From: Candidatus Parcubacteria bacterium | GTDB lineage: Bacteria; Patescibacteriota; Saccharimonadia; Saccharimonadales; Saccharimonadaceae | Reading direction: 5' to 3' | Assembly: GCA_023391075.1 (NCBI GenBank) | Contig: JAEWBQ010000005.1 | Coordinates: forward strand, 1 to 47,542 | Length of the DNA: 47,542 bases | Shown here: piece by piece, positions 8,568 through 16,557 of the stretch | How positions within the stretch are numbered: the stretch's first letter is position 1 | Layout of the letters: each line of letters begins with the position of its first letter | Program-made: the position numbers and the translations under genes | The notes under the pieces: model-generated | What the model was told of the DNA's origin: nothing | The model's input: the letters and a program-made list of their open reading frames with translations, nothing else | Databases searched by the model: none

Positions 8568-8884
8568 TGGCTGACGACACACCTCAACCTGACACGCCTG
8601 CAGAAACACCTGATCAGCCCGTAGCCAAGCACGGCGGGAAGCCGACGATGGCCGTTAAAGTTTACGCACCGTTTCAGGTGTATTTCGAGGGCGAGGCCTA
8701 CAGTATCAGCGCTATCAATGCGACTGGTCCGTTCGATGTGCTGCCGCATCATCATAATTTCCTTAGTATGCTCGTGCCGTGCACCCTCACGATTCAGACG
8801 CCCGACAGCACTAAGACGATTCCCGTTAGCCGGGCGCTGATGCACGTCAAAGCCGATCGTGTCGTCGTATTTGTCGGCGTCTAA
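8567..8884 (+). CDS. atpC: F1 ATPase subunit epsilon, beta-sandwich domain only
   Basis: 105 residues, overlapping the beta stop (TAATG). After a 30-residue Pro/Thr-rich leader, residues about 30-105 match the epsilon N-terminal beta-sandwich: 'VKVYAPFQVYFEGEA' then 'GPFDVLPHHHNFLSML', where the canonical text is 'G(P)(F/L)GILPxHxxLxxxL'. The C-terminal helical hairpin that inhibits ATP hydrolysis in many bacteria is missing. The gene closes the operon and ends five bases from a converging gene, with no hairpin terminator visible between them. Confidence 0.85.
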   Translation: MADDTPQPDTPAETPDQPVAKHGGKPTMAVKVYAPFQVYFEGEAYSISAINATGPFDVLPHHHNFLSMLVPCTLTIQTPDSTKTIPVSRALMHVKADRVVVFVGV

Positions 8885-8889
8885 TCCGG

Positions 8890-9900
8890 TTAATTCGTTA
8901 CGAAGTAGTCGTAGGCAAACGACTGGTTGGCAGGTGCTGCGTTGGCAGTACAAAGACTGAAGCCGTTATTGGTACGGTCGACGTAATACTGGGTCTGGCC
9001 GGCGCCACTACCGACGGGACTCACGATGACATGCGGCTGGTTGCTGAATGCTTGAGCAAACGTTATACGTGCGAAGCAGCCAGGGGTCGGGTTGTTGCCA
9101 GTGTTGACCGTGATCGTACCGGTCGTGTCGGAGCCGCCGATTTGGGCGCTGCCGCCGTTGCCGAGGACGCTCGGAGTAATATTGCGGCTTGGCGTCGGAC
9201 CGGTAAAGGCGATGTGGTTTGGAATCTGCAGCGTAGCGTTGCCGCTCAGAATGAGGCGCGACACAGTAATTTGCGATGCGGTCAGCGCGCCGCCGAACGA
9301 GGCAGTGCCAGCGACATTGAGATCGCGCAGCGTGGTGCTGCCTTGGATTGCTGTGTTGCTGGCGACCTGGAGGCTATTGATCTGGACGGTGCCGAGATTC
9401 GACGTCCCCGAAATCGTCAGGTTGGGGCTCGTGATGCTGCCGCCGGTCTGGAAGTTGCCGGCGACGTTCAGGTTGCCGCGTGTCAGAGTCTGACCGGCAA
9501 TGATTGCATTGCCCTGGATGGTCAACGTCTGGGAATTGCTGCCAACCGTGGCATCGGTATTGGCGAGCTGCTTGAGTGTGTCGGAGCTGAGCGACTGCGC
9601 AGCGATACTGGCAGCAGGGGCGGTCTTTTGGCTATTCAAATAATTGACGATGGTAATGGCGCCGGCCACCACGCAGAGTAATACGAAAATCAGCAGATAC
9701 AGATTGATTTTTCGAAAGAAGTGCTTGAGCGGCGAGCCTTTTTTGACAGGTACCGCAGGAGTAGTTTCTGGCGCGGCGGCAGCCTCTTTGGCGCGCTCTT
9801 CCTGAAGCTCTTCGGGGGTGCGACTCAGGGCATCGGCCGGTGCTTTGCTGGCATCGGCTGTGGAATCGCTGGGTGGAGTGGTAGGTTTGTCGGGCTCCAT
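8890..9900 (-). CDS. Membrane-anchored beta-solenoid-like surface protein
   Basis: 336 residues. A Pro/Ala/Glu-rich cytoplasmic N-terminus (about 1-60) is followed by one membrane helix (about 66-88, no cleavage site) and an outside part. Residues about 120-225 are short hydrophobic/Gly/Asn repeats such as 'LNVAGNFQTGG', 'LTISGTSNLG', 'LQVASNTAIQGS' and 'LNVAGTASFGG', with a spacing typical of a beta-helix or bactofilin-like stack. The C-terminal domain (about 240-336) includes 'PGCFARITFAQAF', 'PHVIVSP' and 'YYVDRTNNGFSLC', a pattern seen at the ends of CPR fibre-like proteins. The ATG lies six bases after a -10-like TATAGT (9907-9912 on the minus strand), suggesting a leaderless mRNA. Function unknown; surface stalk or fibre is inferred. 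Confidence 0.75.
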   Translation of the reverse strand: MEPDKPTTPPSDSTADASKAPADALSRTPEELQEERAKEAAAAPETTPAVPVKKGSPLKHFFRKINLYLLIFVLLCVVAGAITIVNYLNSQKTAPAASIAAQSLSSDTLKQLANTDATVGSNSQTLTIQGNAIIAGQTLTRGNLNVAGNFQTGGSITSPNLTISGTSNLGTVQINSLQVASNTAIQGSTTLRDLNVAGTASFGGALTASQITVSRLILSGNATLQIPNHIAFTGPTPSRNITPSVLGNGGSAQIGGSDTTGTITVNTGNNPTPGCFARITFAQAFSNQPHVIVSPVGSGAGQTQYYVDRTNNGFSLCTANAAPANQSFAYDYFVTN

Positions 9901-10009
9901 AGAAGTACTATATGTCTGTTTGCGCTAACGGTTATGTCTAGCGTACCATATGCGGTGCGTTGATACTAGATGCGTTTTGAGAGGAGAGGTGCTACCATAG
10001 GGTAAGCAT

Positions 10010-10753
10010 ATGCATATCCTGGGAGTGAGGCGATATCTAACAGTGCTGCTGCTCGTTGCAGTGGTGATTTTCGGCGGCGTCCCGGCGTATGCCGTTTCGT
10101 CGACCTCGACCTCACCGCATTATCAGGTCTCGGAGACGCAGTTCGGTTCGGGTGCGACGCTCGACAGCTGTTCAGGCCAGTACTGTGCTCAGGCATCGAT
10201 CGGCGACATGGCCACCGGTCGCAGCGCCAGTCCGAAGAGTACGGCGACATTCGGCAGCAACACTAACAGTGAACCGCTGCTGGAGGTTATCATCGATCCG
10301 GGCCAATCTAACCTCGGTAACCTGACGACAGAAAAAACCGCCACCAAAACCATGATCGTCAAAGTCCGTAATTATCTGAGTAGCGGCTACATCATGCAGA
10401 TCGTAGGTGCCGCCCCGAAGTTCAACGGGCATTCACTCGCAACCCTTACCACACCAACCGCGTCAAAAGCGGGCACAGAGCAGTTCGGTATGAATATCGT
10501 GGCGAACACGTCGCCGCAGCTCGGTGCCTCGCCAGTGCAGGTACCGTCAGCCGATTTTAGCTTCGGTAAGCCCGAGCCTGGCTACGACGCTGCCAATAAG
10601 TTCAAGTATGTCAGTGACGACGTGATTGCCCGCAGCAGTAGCGAATCGGGCGAAACTGACTACACCATCAGCATGATTATTAATGTCTCTAATACCACGC
10701 CCGCCGGACACTACTCCGCCGACTACGCGGCAATCGTCACGCCGACGTATTAG
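10010..10753 (+). CDS. Secreted protein of the 'TPAG(x)Y' C-terminal family
   Basis: 247 residues with a signal peptide (hydrophobic about 9-24, site near AYA-VS). The body is beta-rich. Its second half shares three marks with the proteins at 11457, 13285 and 16558: an 'EQFGMNIVANTSP' block, a run ending in 'SMIINVSNTTPAGHYS', and a final 'Y-aliphatic' strand ending TPTY. This end resembles the WxL-type surface domain of Firmicutes, whose last strand also follows TPAG(T/x)Y, but no Trp-x-Leu motif is present. A -10-like TGC-TACCAT at 9991-9999 precedes the ATG by 10 bases. The gene converges on the next one with a four-base overlap. Likely a cell-surface protein. Confidence 0.75.
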   Translation: MHILGVRRYLTVLLLVAVVIFGGVPAYAVSSTSTSPHYQVSETQFGSGATLDSCSGQYCAQASIGDMATGRSASPKSTATFGSNTNSEPLLEVIIDPGQSNLGNLTTEKTATKTMIVKVRNYLSSGYIMQIVGAAPKFNGHSLATLTTPTASKAGTEQFGMNIVANTSPQLGASPVQVPSADFSFGKPEPGYDAANKFKYVSDDVIARSSSESGETDYTISMIINVSNTTPAGHYSADYAAIVTPTY

Positions 10754-11313
10754 TTAGATAGTACTTTACGCGCGAGCGTCAGATCGTCGCTAAGGGTATT
10801 GTTTTCTGGGGTGGCGCCGATACCACTACTGACGATGATCCACATACGGTCGCTCAAAATGTTGAGTTGGCCGAGAGCTGGGTTGAAGAACGCGTCGTTG
10901 CCAATATTTTGGACGGCTTGCATCGTGCCGCGGCCTTTTGCGCTCGCGAATTCTTTGTTGTTTTGGGCGACGCCTGCGTCGTTGATGCCTGAGCGGATCG
11001 CAACCGCGGCAACCTTCATTTGATTCTGGTTAGCGTTGCTGTCAGTGTAGCTGCACTTGCTGGTGCCAACATTGCCGTCAATCGTCGTCTTATTAGTGTT
11101 GACGTTGATGACATGGTCGCCTAGGAGGTCTTGGGCTTTTGCGGGCGTAAAGAGCTCGCAGGCATTTTGCGCCTTATAGGTAACTTTCGGGTGATAGTTA
11201 TACAAAAACAGCGCGATGAGTGCGGCAAGAACGACGGCGATACTGACACCGATGAGATACTTGCGACGATGGGTGACGAGGTGTGTTTTTGTGGTTTCGA
11301 TGGTTTGGTTCAT
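10750..11313 (-). CDS. Single-pass membrane protein with extracytoplasmic DUF3558-like domain
   Basis: 187 residues. A membrane helix at about 20-41 follows a basic N-terminus, placing the rest outside. The outer part has 'CELFTPAKAQDLLGD', then 'SKCSYTD' and 'NIGNDAFFNPALGQLNIL'. The spacing of two cysteines and the 'L(L)G' plus 'GDxAFF' features recall DUF3558-type lipoproteins, but there is no lipobox. It sits between secreted protein genes on the opposite strand. A -10-like TATACT lies at 11326-11331 on the minus strand. Function unknown; the family resemblance is tentative. Confidence 0.65.
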   Translation of the reverse strand: MNQTIETTKTHLVTHRRKYLIGVSIAVVLAALIALFLYNYHPKVTYKAQNACELFTPAKAQDLLGDHVINVNTNKTTIDGNVGTSKCSYTDSNANQNQMKVAAVAIRSGINDAGVAQNNKEFASAKGRGTMQAVQNIGNDAFFNPALGQLNILSDRMWIIVSSGIGATPENNTLSDDLTLARKVLSN

Positions 11314-11385
11314 AATGCTACCGCTAGTATATCAGACAACTTAAAAAATGATGTGGATAACTCATTGCAAAGCCGATAGTGCTAG

Positions 11386-11394
11386 TGGTAAAAT
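11386..11394 (+). promoter_or_regulatory. Extended -10 promoter of the 11457 surface gene
   Basis: TGG-TAAAAT. The predicted start near 11401 gives a leader of about 56 bases that ends in AAAAAGGAG, one of the few clear Shine-Dalgarno leaders in this block. Confidence 0.55.
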
Positions 11395-11456
11395 GCGCGT
11401 GTACCCCTTATATTCAAGAGGGATTAATTATAAAACAAAAAGGAGACATACAAAGT

Positions 11457-13178
11457 ATGTATACACTCAAGTCAATCGGCCAGCGAGGGTCGTTGCTTGG
11501 TGCAGCAGCTGCCCTCGTGGTAGCGGCGGTGATGCCGGTTACGTCTGTATTTGCAGACGCACTGAACCCGCTGACAAACCGCAGCTTGACATTGTCAAGC
11601 TCATCACCAGGTTGGTCCTATACGGACGGATCAGGCAACGCCACGTACGCACAGCCGAACAGCGGTGCGAACGGCAAGCAAACAGGTAATACCTTTGCGT
11701 TTAACGTCAGTAGCGACAACACTACTACGCCTGCAAAGGCCTTTACGTTCCAGTACTGTACACACTCAGCTGGTTCATGTTTTGCCCCAGGTAATAACGG
11801 CTACACCGACAACGGTGACGGTACGTTTACTCCAAAAGGTGATAGTGTTGCAAACAAGACGAGTAACCTGAACGTTGTTACGGCAACTCCGACAGAAATC
11901 TCGTCAGGTGTAAGCTTCATCAATACCACGACAGGTGATGTCACTACGGTTCCGAACCGCGACAACAGCCAAGGTAACTTCATGGTGCTCGACAAAAACG
12001 GTGCCGGTGGTACTTGGGAGCAGAGTTCGGGTTGGACGATGACCGCTACTAACAAAGAAGACGGCGATCCAACCGCTGGTATGGTCGGCAACGACGGTGC
12101 AACCGGTGCAAACAACTATATTACGCTGAAGAATAGCAGTGGTCTTTCGATTCCTGCCGGTACGGCAGTTAAGGTTGTTTTCTTCGGTACCGACACTAAC
12201 TACATGACAAACCCGGGCGCTGGCTCATTCTTCGTTAAGATTAATGACTACAGTGACAATACGCTCGTCGACGCCAACCACATCATCGATGGTGGTGTGA
12301 CCGTTGCGAACGTCATGAACGAATCGATCGAGATTCAGACGAAGGTTTTGGAAACCATGGACTTCTCAGTCGGTACGGTTGACCCTACTACCTTGTCTGA
12401 TGCCGAGCTAAGCACGGCAACAGCCGGTGCGAAAACATCGCATGGTCCATGTGATGGTATCCTTCAGGGGATGACGCCAACGGATGCACGCAATACGCTG
12501 CAGCTTGGTAACACCAGTGCAGAAAACTCACTAGAAACTGACAAGACGTACAGCACTCACTCGTACTGGCGCCTAAGCTCGAACTCTAGTGCTGGTGCAA
12601 CAGTCTACTACTCAGGTGTAACTCTCAGTAACACTGTGGGCGACCAGATTAAGGCGATCCACAACGGTGACGGTGTCTCTGACGCACCTCACGTCGGTGC
12701 AGAACAGTTCGGTCTAGCACTGGCTAACGGTACGCTGGCGAATAACCCGCAGCCACTTAGTACTAACCCAGGTAGCATTTTCGCTGTTGACTACAACGTT
12801 GAGCGCGCAGCCGGTAAGTTGTACGAAAACGCCGCCGACAACTCAACGAACGGCGTTCACAGCAGCACGACAACCGAGTTGACTGCAAACGCTAGTTACC
12901 ACTCGCCACGTCTGTACCCGATGCTTCCTGGTACGAACTATGACAGCGGTGCTGGTACAGTAAATAATAACTACGACGGTAGTGGTTCGGATCCAATCAA
13001 TACGAAGTTTGCCTTTGACACGACTTCAAACTTGATCCCAACACCAATGGCTACTGAAAATGATCAAGTCGTCGACTGTGTCACTGGTAAGGTCCGCTAC
13101 ATTGCAAACATCGCAGCGACCACTCCAGCTGGTATCTATACGACCAAGATCAACTACATCGCAGCTCCACAGTACTAG
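11457..13178 (+). CDS. Large secreted 'TPAG(x)Y' surface protein, probable major envelope protein
   Basis: 573 residues from ATG 11457; AAAAAGGAG lies about 11 bases upstream. A signal peptide ends near FADA (about residue 32). The mature protein is rich in Thr, Asn, Ser and Gly, with few cysteines. It carries 'GAEQFGLALANGT', and ends 'TTPAGIYTTKINYIAAPQY', the signature shared with the proteins at 10010, 13285 and 16558. Codon use is more restricted (GGT, AAC, ATC, CTG/CTC, GCA) than in adjacent genes, and it has its own promoter, leader and terminator. Together these suggest high expression, as for an S-layer-like or pseudopilus-like surface component; this is inference. Comparable Firmicutes WxL proteins bind peptidoglycan through the C-terminal domain. 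Confidence 0.78.
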   Translation: MYTLKSIGQRGSLLGAAAALVVAAVMPVTSVFADALNPLTNRSLTLSSSSPGWSYTDGSGNATYAQPNSGANGKQTGNTFAFNVSSDNTTTPAKAFTFQYCTHSAGSCFAPGNNGYTDNGDGTFTPKGDSVANKTSNLNVVTATPTEISSGVSFINTTTGDVTTVPNRDNSQGNFMVLDKNGAGGTWEQSSGWTMTATNKEDGDPTAGMVGNDGATGANNYITLKNSSGLSIPAGTAVKVVFFGTDTNYMTNPGAGSFFVKINDYSDNTLVDANHIIDGGVTVANVMNESIEIQTKVLETMDFSVGTVDPTTLSDAELSTATAGAKTSHGPCDGILQGMTPTDARNTLQLGNTSAENSLETDKTYSTHSYWRLSSNSSAGATVYYSGVTLSNTVGDQIKAIHNGDGVSDAPHVGAEQFGLALANGTLANNPQPLSTNPGSIFAVDYNVERAAGKLYENAADNSTNGVHSSTTTELTANASYHSPRLYPMLPGTNYDSGAGTVNNNYDGSGSDPINTKFAFDTTSNLIPTPMATENDQVVDCVTGKVRYIANIAATTPAGIYTTKINYIAAPQY

Positions 13179-13212
13179 GCCTTCGCTTAGTAGTACGGAA
13201 ATGTATGTACCC

Positions 13213-13238
13213 AACCAGCCCTCTCGGGGGCTGGTTTT
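13213..13238 (+). terminator. Rho-independent terminator after the 11457 gene
   Basis: Stem AACCAGCCC / GGGCTGGTT (nine pairs) with a six-base loop, followed by TT. It lies 35 bases after the stop codon. Confidence 0.75.
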
Positions 13239-13272
13239 GGTGTTGGTGCTACGCATATGGCGTGGCATTTAG

Positions 13273-13278
13273 TACAAT
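13273..13278 (+). promoter_or_regulatory. -10 box for leaderless 13285 gene
   Basis: TACAAT ends exactly six bases before the ATG at 13285, so the transcript should begin at or next to the start codon. No Shine-Dalgarno is present. Confidence 0.55.
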
Positions 13279-13284
13279 AGCGAC

Positions 13285-14361
13285 ATGAAGCATTTACTTG
13301 CGAGTCTTCATACGATCTTTTTTGGGTGGCGCCATCTGATATCGGAGGAATTTATCGCACTCGCACTCGCGGTGCTAGTGTTTACTGTGCCGCAGGCTGG
13401 GGCGCTGCGTTTCTTTGACCGCAGCCTGTTTATGAATAATGCAAACCCGGGTGCGACCAGCTCATATAAGGTGTCATTCCAATATATGAGCCCTGACGCG
13501 GTCGGTTCGATCAACCTGCTGTTTTGTAATAGTCCGATCCCCTACGATCCCTGTGTAGCACCAGCCGGCCTTGACGTGTCGCATGCCACGCTGAGCGACC
13601 AGCAGGTGAACGCCGGTTATTCAATTTTGTCTCAGACGTCGAACCATATCGTATTGACGCGTCCGGCTACTCCTCCTGACGGCAGCACGACGTCGTCCTA
13701 TACGTTCGACAATATCATCAACCCGACCGACACTAGCCAGGCCTTTGCGATCCGGCTGGAAAGCCATGCTGCCAGTGACGCCAGCGATGCGATCATCGAT
13801 TTCGGATCGGTGCGTGGTCAGGTGACTGATAGTATTGTTATCGAAACCCAGGTGCCACCGCTGCTGATGTTCTGCGTGGCGGGCGAAGTTAACGATGATT
13901 GCTCCAAGACGAACGAAAACTACTATAGTGACATGGGGCAACTTGGCGCTCGCTCCACGCTGACGGCGCAGTCACAGATGTCAGTCGGCACGAATGCCAG
14001 TGGTGGCTTCGCGATTACGGCCAACGGCCAGCCAATGAGCGCCGGCACAAGTGTTATTAATGCACCCACGCAACCGACACCGAGTCTGCAGGGTAGTAAT
14101 CAGTTTGGGATTAATCTCGTCGCGAATACCGCACCGACGATTGGCAGCGACCCGGAGGGAACCTGGGCAAACGCGGTTGCCTCGCCAAACTACTCTATCC
14201 CGAATCAATACATGTACGTACCCGGCGATACGGTGGCGTATTCCGCCAACGTCAGTCTGATGAAAAAGTTCACCGTCAGTTACATCGTGAATGCTAGTGA
14301 TAACCTTCGTGCTGGTGTGTATACCACAACGATTAACTACATAGCCAGCGGCCGCTTTTAG
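13285..14361 (+). CDS. Secreted 'TPAG(x)Y' family surface protein
   Basis: 358 residues with a long N-region and a hydrophobic segment (about 23-38) forming a signal peptide or anchor, ending near AGA-LR. The N-terminal half has a 'SSYKVSFQYMSPD' start and 'INLLFCNSPI', paralleled in the 16558 protein by 'TYQVNFTPVG' and 'FIIDFCGNSPT', so the two are paralogues along most of their length. The C-terminal half has 'SNQFGINLVANTAP' and ends 'LRAGVYTTTINYIASGRF'. Two further cysteines in 'FCVAGEVNDDC' match 'FCAAGAIITAAGC' of the paralogue. The start appears leaderless. Likely a cell-surface partner of the DUF916-like proteins that follow. Confidence 0.75.
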   Translation: MKHLLASLHTIFFGWRHLISEEFIALALAVLVFTVPQAGALRFFDRSLFMNNANPGATSSYKVSFQYMSPDAVGSINLLFCNSPIPYDPCVAPAGLDVSHATLSDQQVNAGYSILSQTSNHIVLTRPATPPDGSTTSSYTFDNIINPTDTSQAFAIRLESHAASDASDAIIDFGSVRGQVTDSIVIETQVPPLLMFCVAGEVNDDCSKTNENYYSDMGQLGARSTLTAQSQMSVGTNASGGFAITANGQPMSAGTSVINAPTQPTPSLQGSNQFGINLVANTAPTIGSDPEGTWANAVASPNYSIPNQYMYVPGDTVAYSANVSLMKKFTVSYIVNASDNLRAGVYTTTINYIASGRF

Positions 14362-14370
14362 TGGTAAAAT
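14362..14370 (+). promoter_or_regulatory. Extended -10 promoter of the DUF916-like gene at 14410
   Basis: TGG-TAAAAT begins directly after the stop codon of the preceding gene; a second -10-like TATAAT is at 14383-14388. The leader carries AAGGTGAGGG before the ATG. Confidence 0.5.
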
Positions 14371-14409
14371 ACTGCTAACACTTATAATTGTAAAAGGTGA
14401 GGGAATAAA

Positions 14410-15453
14410 ATGAAGCGCTTCAAAAGCACTGTAATGGCTGGTTTTGCCCTGGCGTTGACTGTTGTGTCTGCTCTGTCTGCACTGCCGGTCTCAGCTCAAT
14501 CGTCGGCATCACTCGGCGTGGAACCGAAAAAGAACTACGTAATCGAACCAGGTAAGTCGGTCAAAGACAAGACGACGATCCGAAACCTCGATGCGCAGCA
14601 TTCGCTAACGCTTAATCTGCGTCTCGTAGATTTCACGTACACCAACGACACCGGTACCCCAAAGCTGATGCTCGATGAAAACGCACCGCAGACTACCTGG
14701 TCGCTCAAGCCGTACCTGACGGTTCCAAAGACCGTGGAGATCCCAGCGTCATCAAGCAAGACGATCGACATCAATGTCGCCATGCCGAGTAACCTGGGTG
14801 CTGGTAGTTACTACAGTGCCATCCTTTACTCGACCGGTGCAGCTGATGGCGGTAATGTCGGCCTAAGTGCTTCGGGTGTCACATTGGTATTTGCCCAGGT
14901 TCCTGGTAAGGTGAACGAAAATCTCGATGTGAAGAACTTCGGCGCCTACTTCGATGCAAATGCCAAAGAAGCCGCTCACTACTCATGGTTCACGATGGAT
15001 ATGCCGCAAAAGCTCGCGTACACGCTCGAGAACAAGGGTAACGTTACCGAGGCCCCAATTGGCAGCATTACTTTGACTAACGCATTTGGCTACAAAAATA
15101 CTATCAATAACGTTAATCCAAACCAGTCACTTGCCTTGATCGGTCAGACTCGTACGTTTACCGCCTGCGTAAAGCAGAAGGATCAGGATGTTAATCTTGG
15201 TGGTTCGGCCTCGAAATCAGTCGTTTGTGTCAATCCAGGGTTGTGGCCGGGTCTCTACAACGCCAAACTAGACGTCTTCTATGGTCAGAACGGCAACACA
15301 ACTCAAGAAATCGTCAAGAACGCCTCATTCCTCTACATGCCAGCCTGGGCACTACTTGTCCTGATTGTTCTTCTGATTGTCATCGTTCTGGCGGTATTGC
15401 GCCTGATGACACTCTTCCGCCGCAAATTCGGCAAAACAGCTACCCGTAAGTAA
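14410..15453 (+). CDS. DUF916-like membrane-anchored envelope protein (WxL-interacting type)
   Basis: 347 residues: signal peptide (about 1-30, SAQ-SS), an immunoglobulin-like N-terminal domain beginning 'SLGVEPKKNYVIEPGKSVKDKTTIRN', a second beta domain (about 180-300), a membrane helix (about 311-332) and a short basic tail. The order 'P(G)xSxxxxxxxxN', then 'VPASSSKTIDINVAMP', then 'GAGSYYSAILY' matches DUF916 proteins, which in Firmicutes bind peptidoglycan and WxL proteins at the surface. It sits among the secreted 'TPAG(x)Y' proteins and is paralogous to the gene at 17793. The function as a wall-side anchor for them is inferred from the Firmicutes arrangement. Confidence 0.75.
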   Translation: MKRFKSTVMAGFALALTVVSALSALPVSAQSSASLGVEPKKNYVIEPGKSVKDKTTIRNLDAQHSLTLNLRLVDFTYTNDTGTPKLMLDENAPQTTWSLKPYLTVPKTVEIPASSSKTIDINVAMPSNLGAGSYYSAILYSTGAADGGNVGLSASGVTLVFAQVPGKVNENLDVKNFGAYFDANAKEAAHYSWFTMDMPQKLAYTLENKGNVTEAPIGSITLTNAFGYKNTINNVNPNQSLALIGQTRTFTACVKQKDQDVNLGGSASKSVVCVNPGLWPGLYNAKLDVFYGQNGNTTQEIVKNASFLYMPAWALLVLIVLLIVIVLAVLRLMTLFRRKFGKTATRK

Positions 15454-15498
15454 AATCCCTTTTGCCCGTAGCCGTAACACGCTACAATAAGCACAAGC

Positions 15499-16434
15499 AT
15501 GATACAAAAACTCCAACTAAGCGCGCAGTGGGCGGTGTCGATCGTTATCGGCATCAGCCTGCTGGCGCTCTTTGGTTTGAGTCGTCCTGTCTCGGCGATT
15601 ACGGCGTTGCCGACGCCACAGCCAAAAGCAGGCTCATATGGACTCGAAGCGACAAAAACCCAGCCGCCGCCAACCCAGGGCGCGACAATTACGACGCCGG
15701 GTAACGGCGGGTCGTATACGAACTCACCAATCACCGTCAACGGTATCTGTCCGGCTGGGCTGTTGGTACAGGTCTATGACAATGGTGTCATGGTTGGCGC
15801 TGTTATGTGTAATAATGGCAGCTTCAGCGTGCAGGTGGCGCTGTTCGCCGGCACCAACGAGCTAAGCGCGCTGGTCTACGATGAGCTCGATCAGGCGGGG
15901 CCGGCCACTAATACTGTGACAGTAAACTATACCAACACGAGTTTCGGTGCCTTCGGCTCCCTGGTAACGCTTACCAGCTCATATGGTCGGCGTTCGGCGC
16001 CCGTCGGCAATCGGCTTGATTGGCCGCTGCAGCTTTCGGGCGGGACCGGTCCGTATGCTTTTAGTATCGACTGGGGTGATGGCTCACCGGCGGAACTCAA
16101 GAGTCAGGCGCTCGCGGGTGTCGTGACGATTTCGCATACCTACAGCAAAGCCGGTATTTATCAGGTCAACATCAAGGTTACCGACGCCAACGGTGTAAGC
16201 GCCTTCTTGCAACTGATTGCTGTCTCTAGCGGAAAAGTCGACGGGACAACTGCAGGCAGTGGGGCTGCCGGATCGGACAACAAGACTAGCACGACGCCAC
16301 CACAAGTCCTCTGGGTGCCGACGGCTGTCTCGCTGATCTTGCTGGCGCCATCATTTATTCTCGGCCGACTCAGCCAAACTGTCTCGATCCGCAACAGGAT
16401 GCTCAAAGAGCGCGACAGCTACGAACAGAACTAG
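15499..16434 (+). CDS. Secreted PKD/Ig-like domain protein with C-terminal membrane anchor
   Basis: 311 residues. Signal peptide about 1-32 (PVSA-IT). Residues about 60-135 look like an Ig-like/bacterial adhesion domain ('ATITTPGNGGSYTNSPITVNG'). Residues about 170-245 are a PKD-type domain with the typical 'FSIDWGDGSP...ISHTYSKAGIYQVNIKVTDANG'. A membrane helix (about 272-292) near the C-terminus anchors it, followed by a short charged tail. TACAAT at 15483-15488 lies ten bases before the ATG. PKD domains mediate protein or glycan contacts on the surface. It lies between the two DUF916-like genes and probably belongs to the same envelope assembly. Confidence 0.78.
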   Translation: MIQKLQLSAQWAVSIVIGISLLALFGLSRPVSAITALPTPQPKAGSYGLEATKTQPPPTQGATITTPGNGGSYTNSPITVNGICPAGLLVQVYDNGVMVGAVMCNNGSFSVQVALFAGTNELSALVYDELDQAGPATNTVTVNYTNTSFGAFGSLVTLTSSYGRRSAPVGNRLDWPLQLSGGTGPYAFSIDWGDGSPAELKSQALAGVVTISHTYSKAGIYQVNIKVTDANGVSAFLQLIAVSSGKVDGTTAGSGAAGSDNKTSTTPPQVLWVPTAVSLILLAPSFILGRLSQTVSIRNRMLKERDSYEQN

Positions 16435-16460
16435 CTGTGGATAACTTGTGGACGACTCGC

Positions 16461-16491
16461 TTGACAGGTATGAGCATAACCGTGATACAAT
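16461..16491 (+). promoter_or_regulatory. Promoter of the 16558 surface gene (-35 and extended -10)
   Basis: TTGACA at 16461-16466 and TGA-TACAAT with the hexamer at 16486-16491; spacing is 19 bases, compensated by the TGn extension. The leader of about 60 bases ends in GAGGAGGGG before ATG 16558. Confidence 0.6.
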
Positions 16492-16557
16492 GATGCCGTT
16501 ACTAGGCAAAACAAATATTCACGCATTCTTTCGGGGATGAAAGTGAGGAGGGGATAC

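Noticed and set aside
11352..16444. Replication origin suggested by DnaA boxes
   Set aside because: Only isolated single boxes are present, with no cluster, no AT-rich unwinding element and no dnaA, dnaN or gyrase genes nearby.
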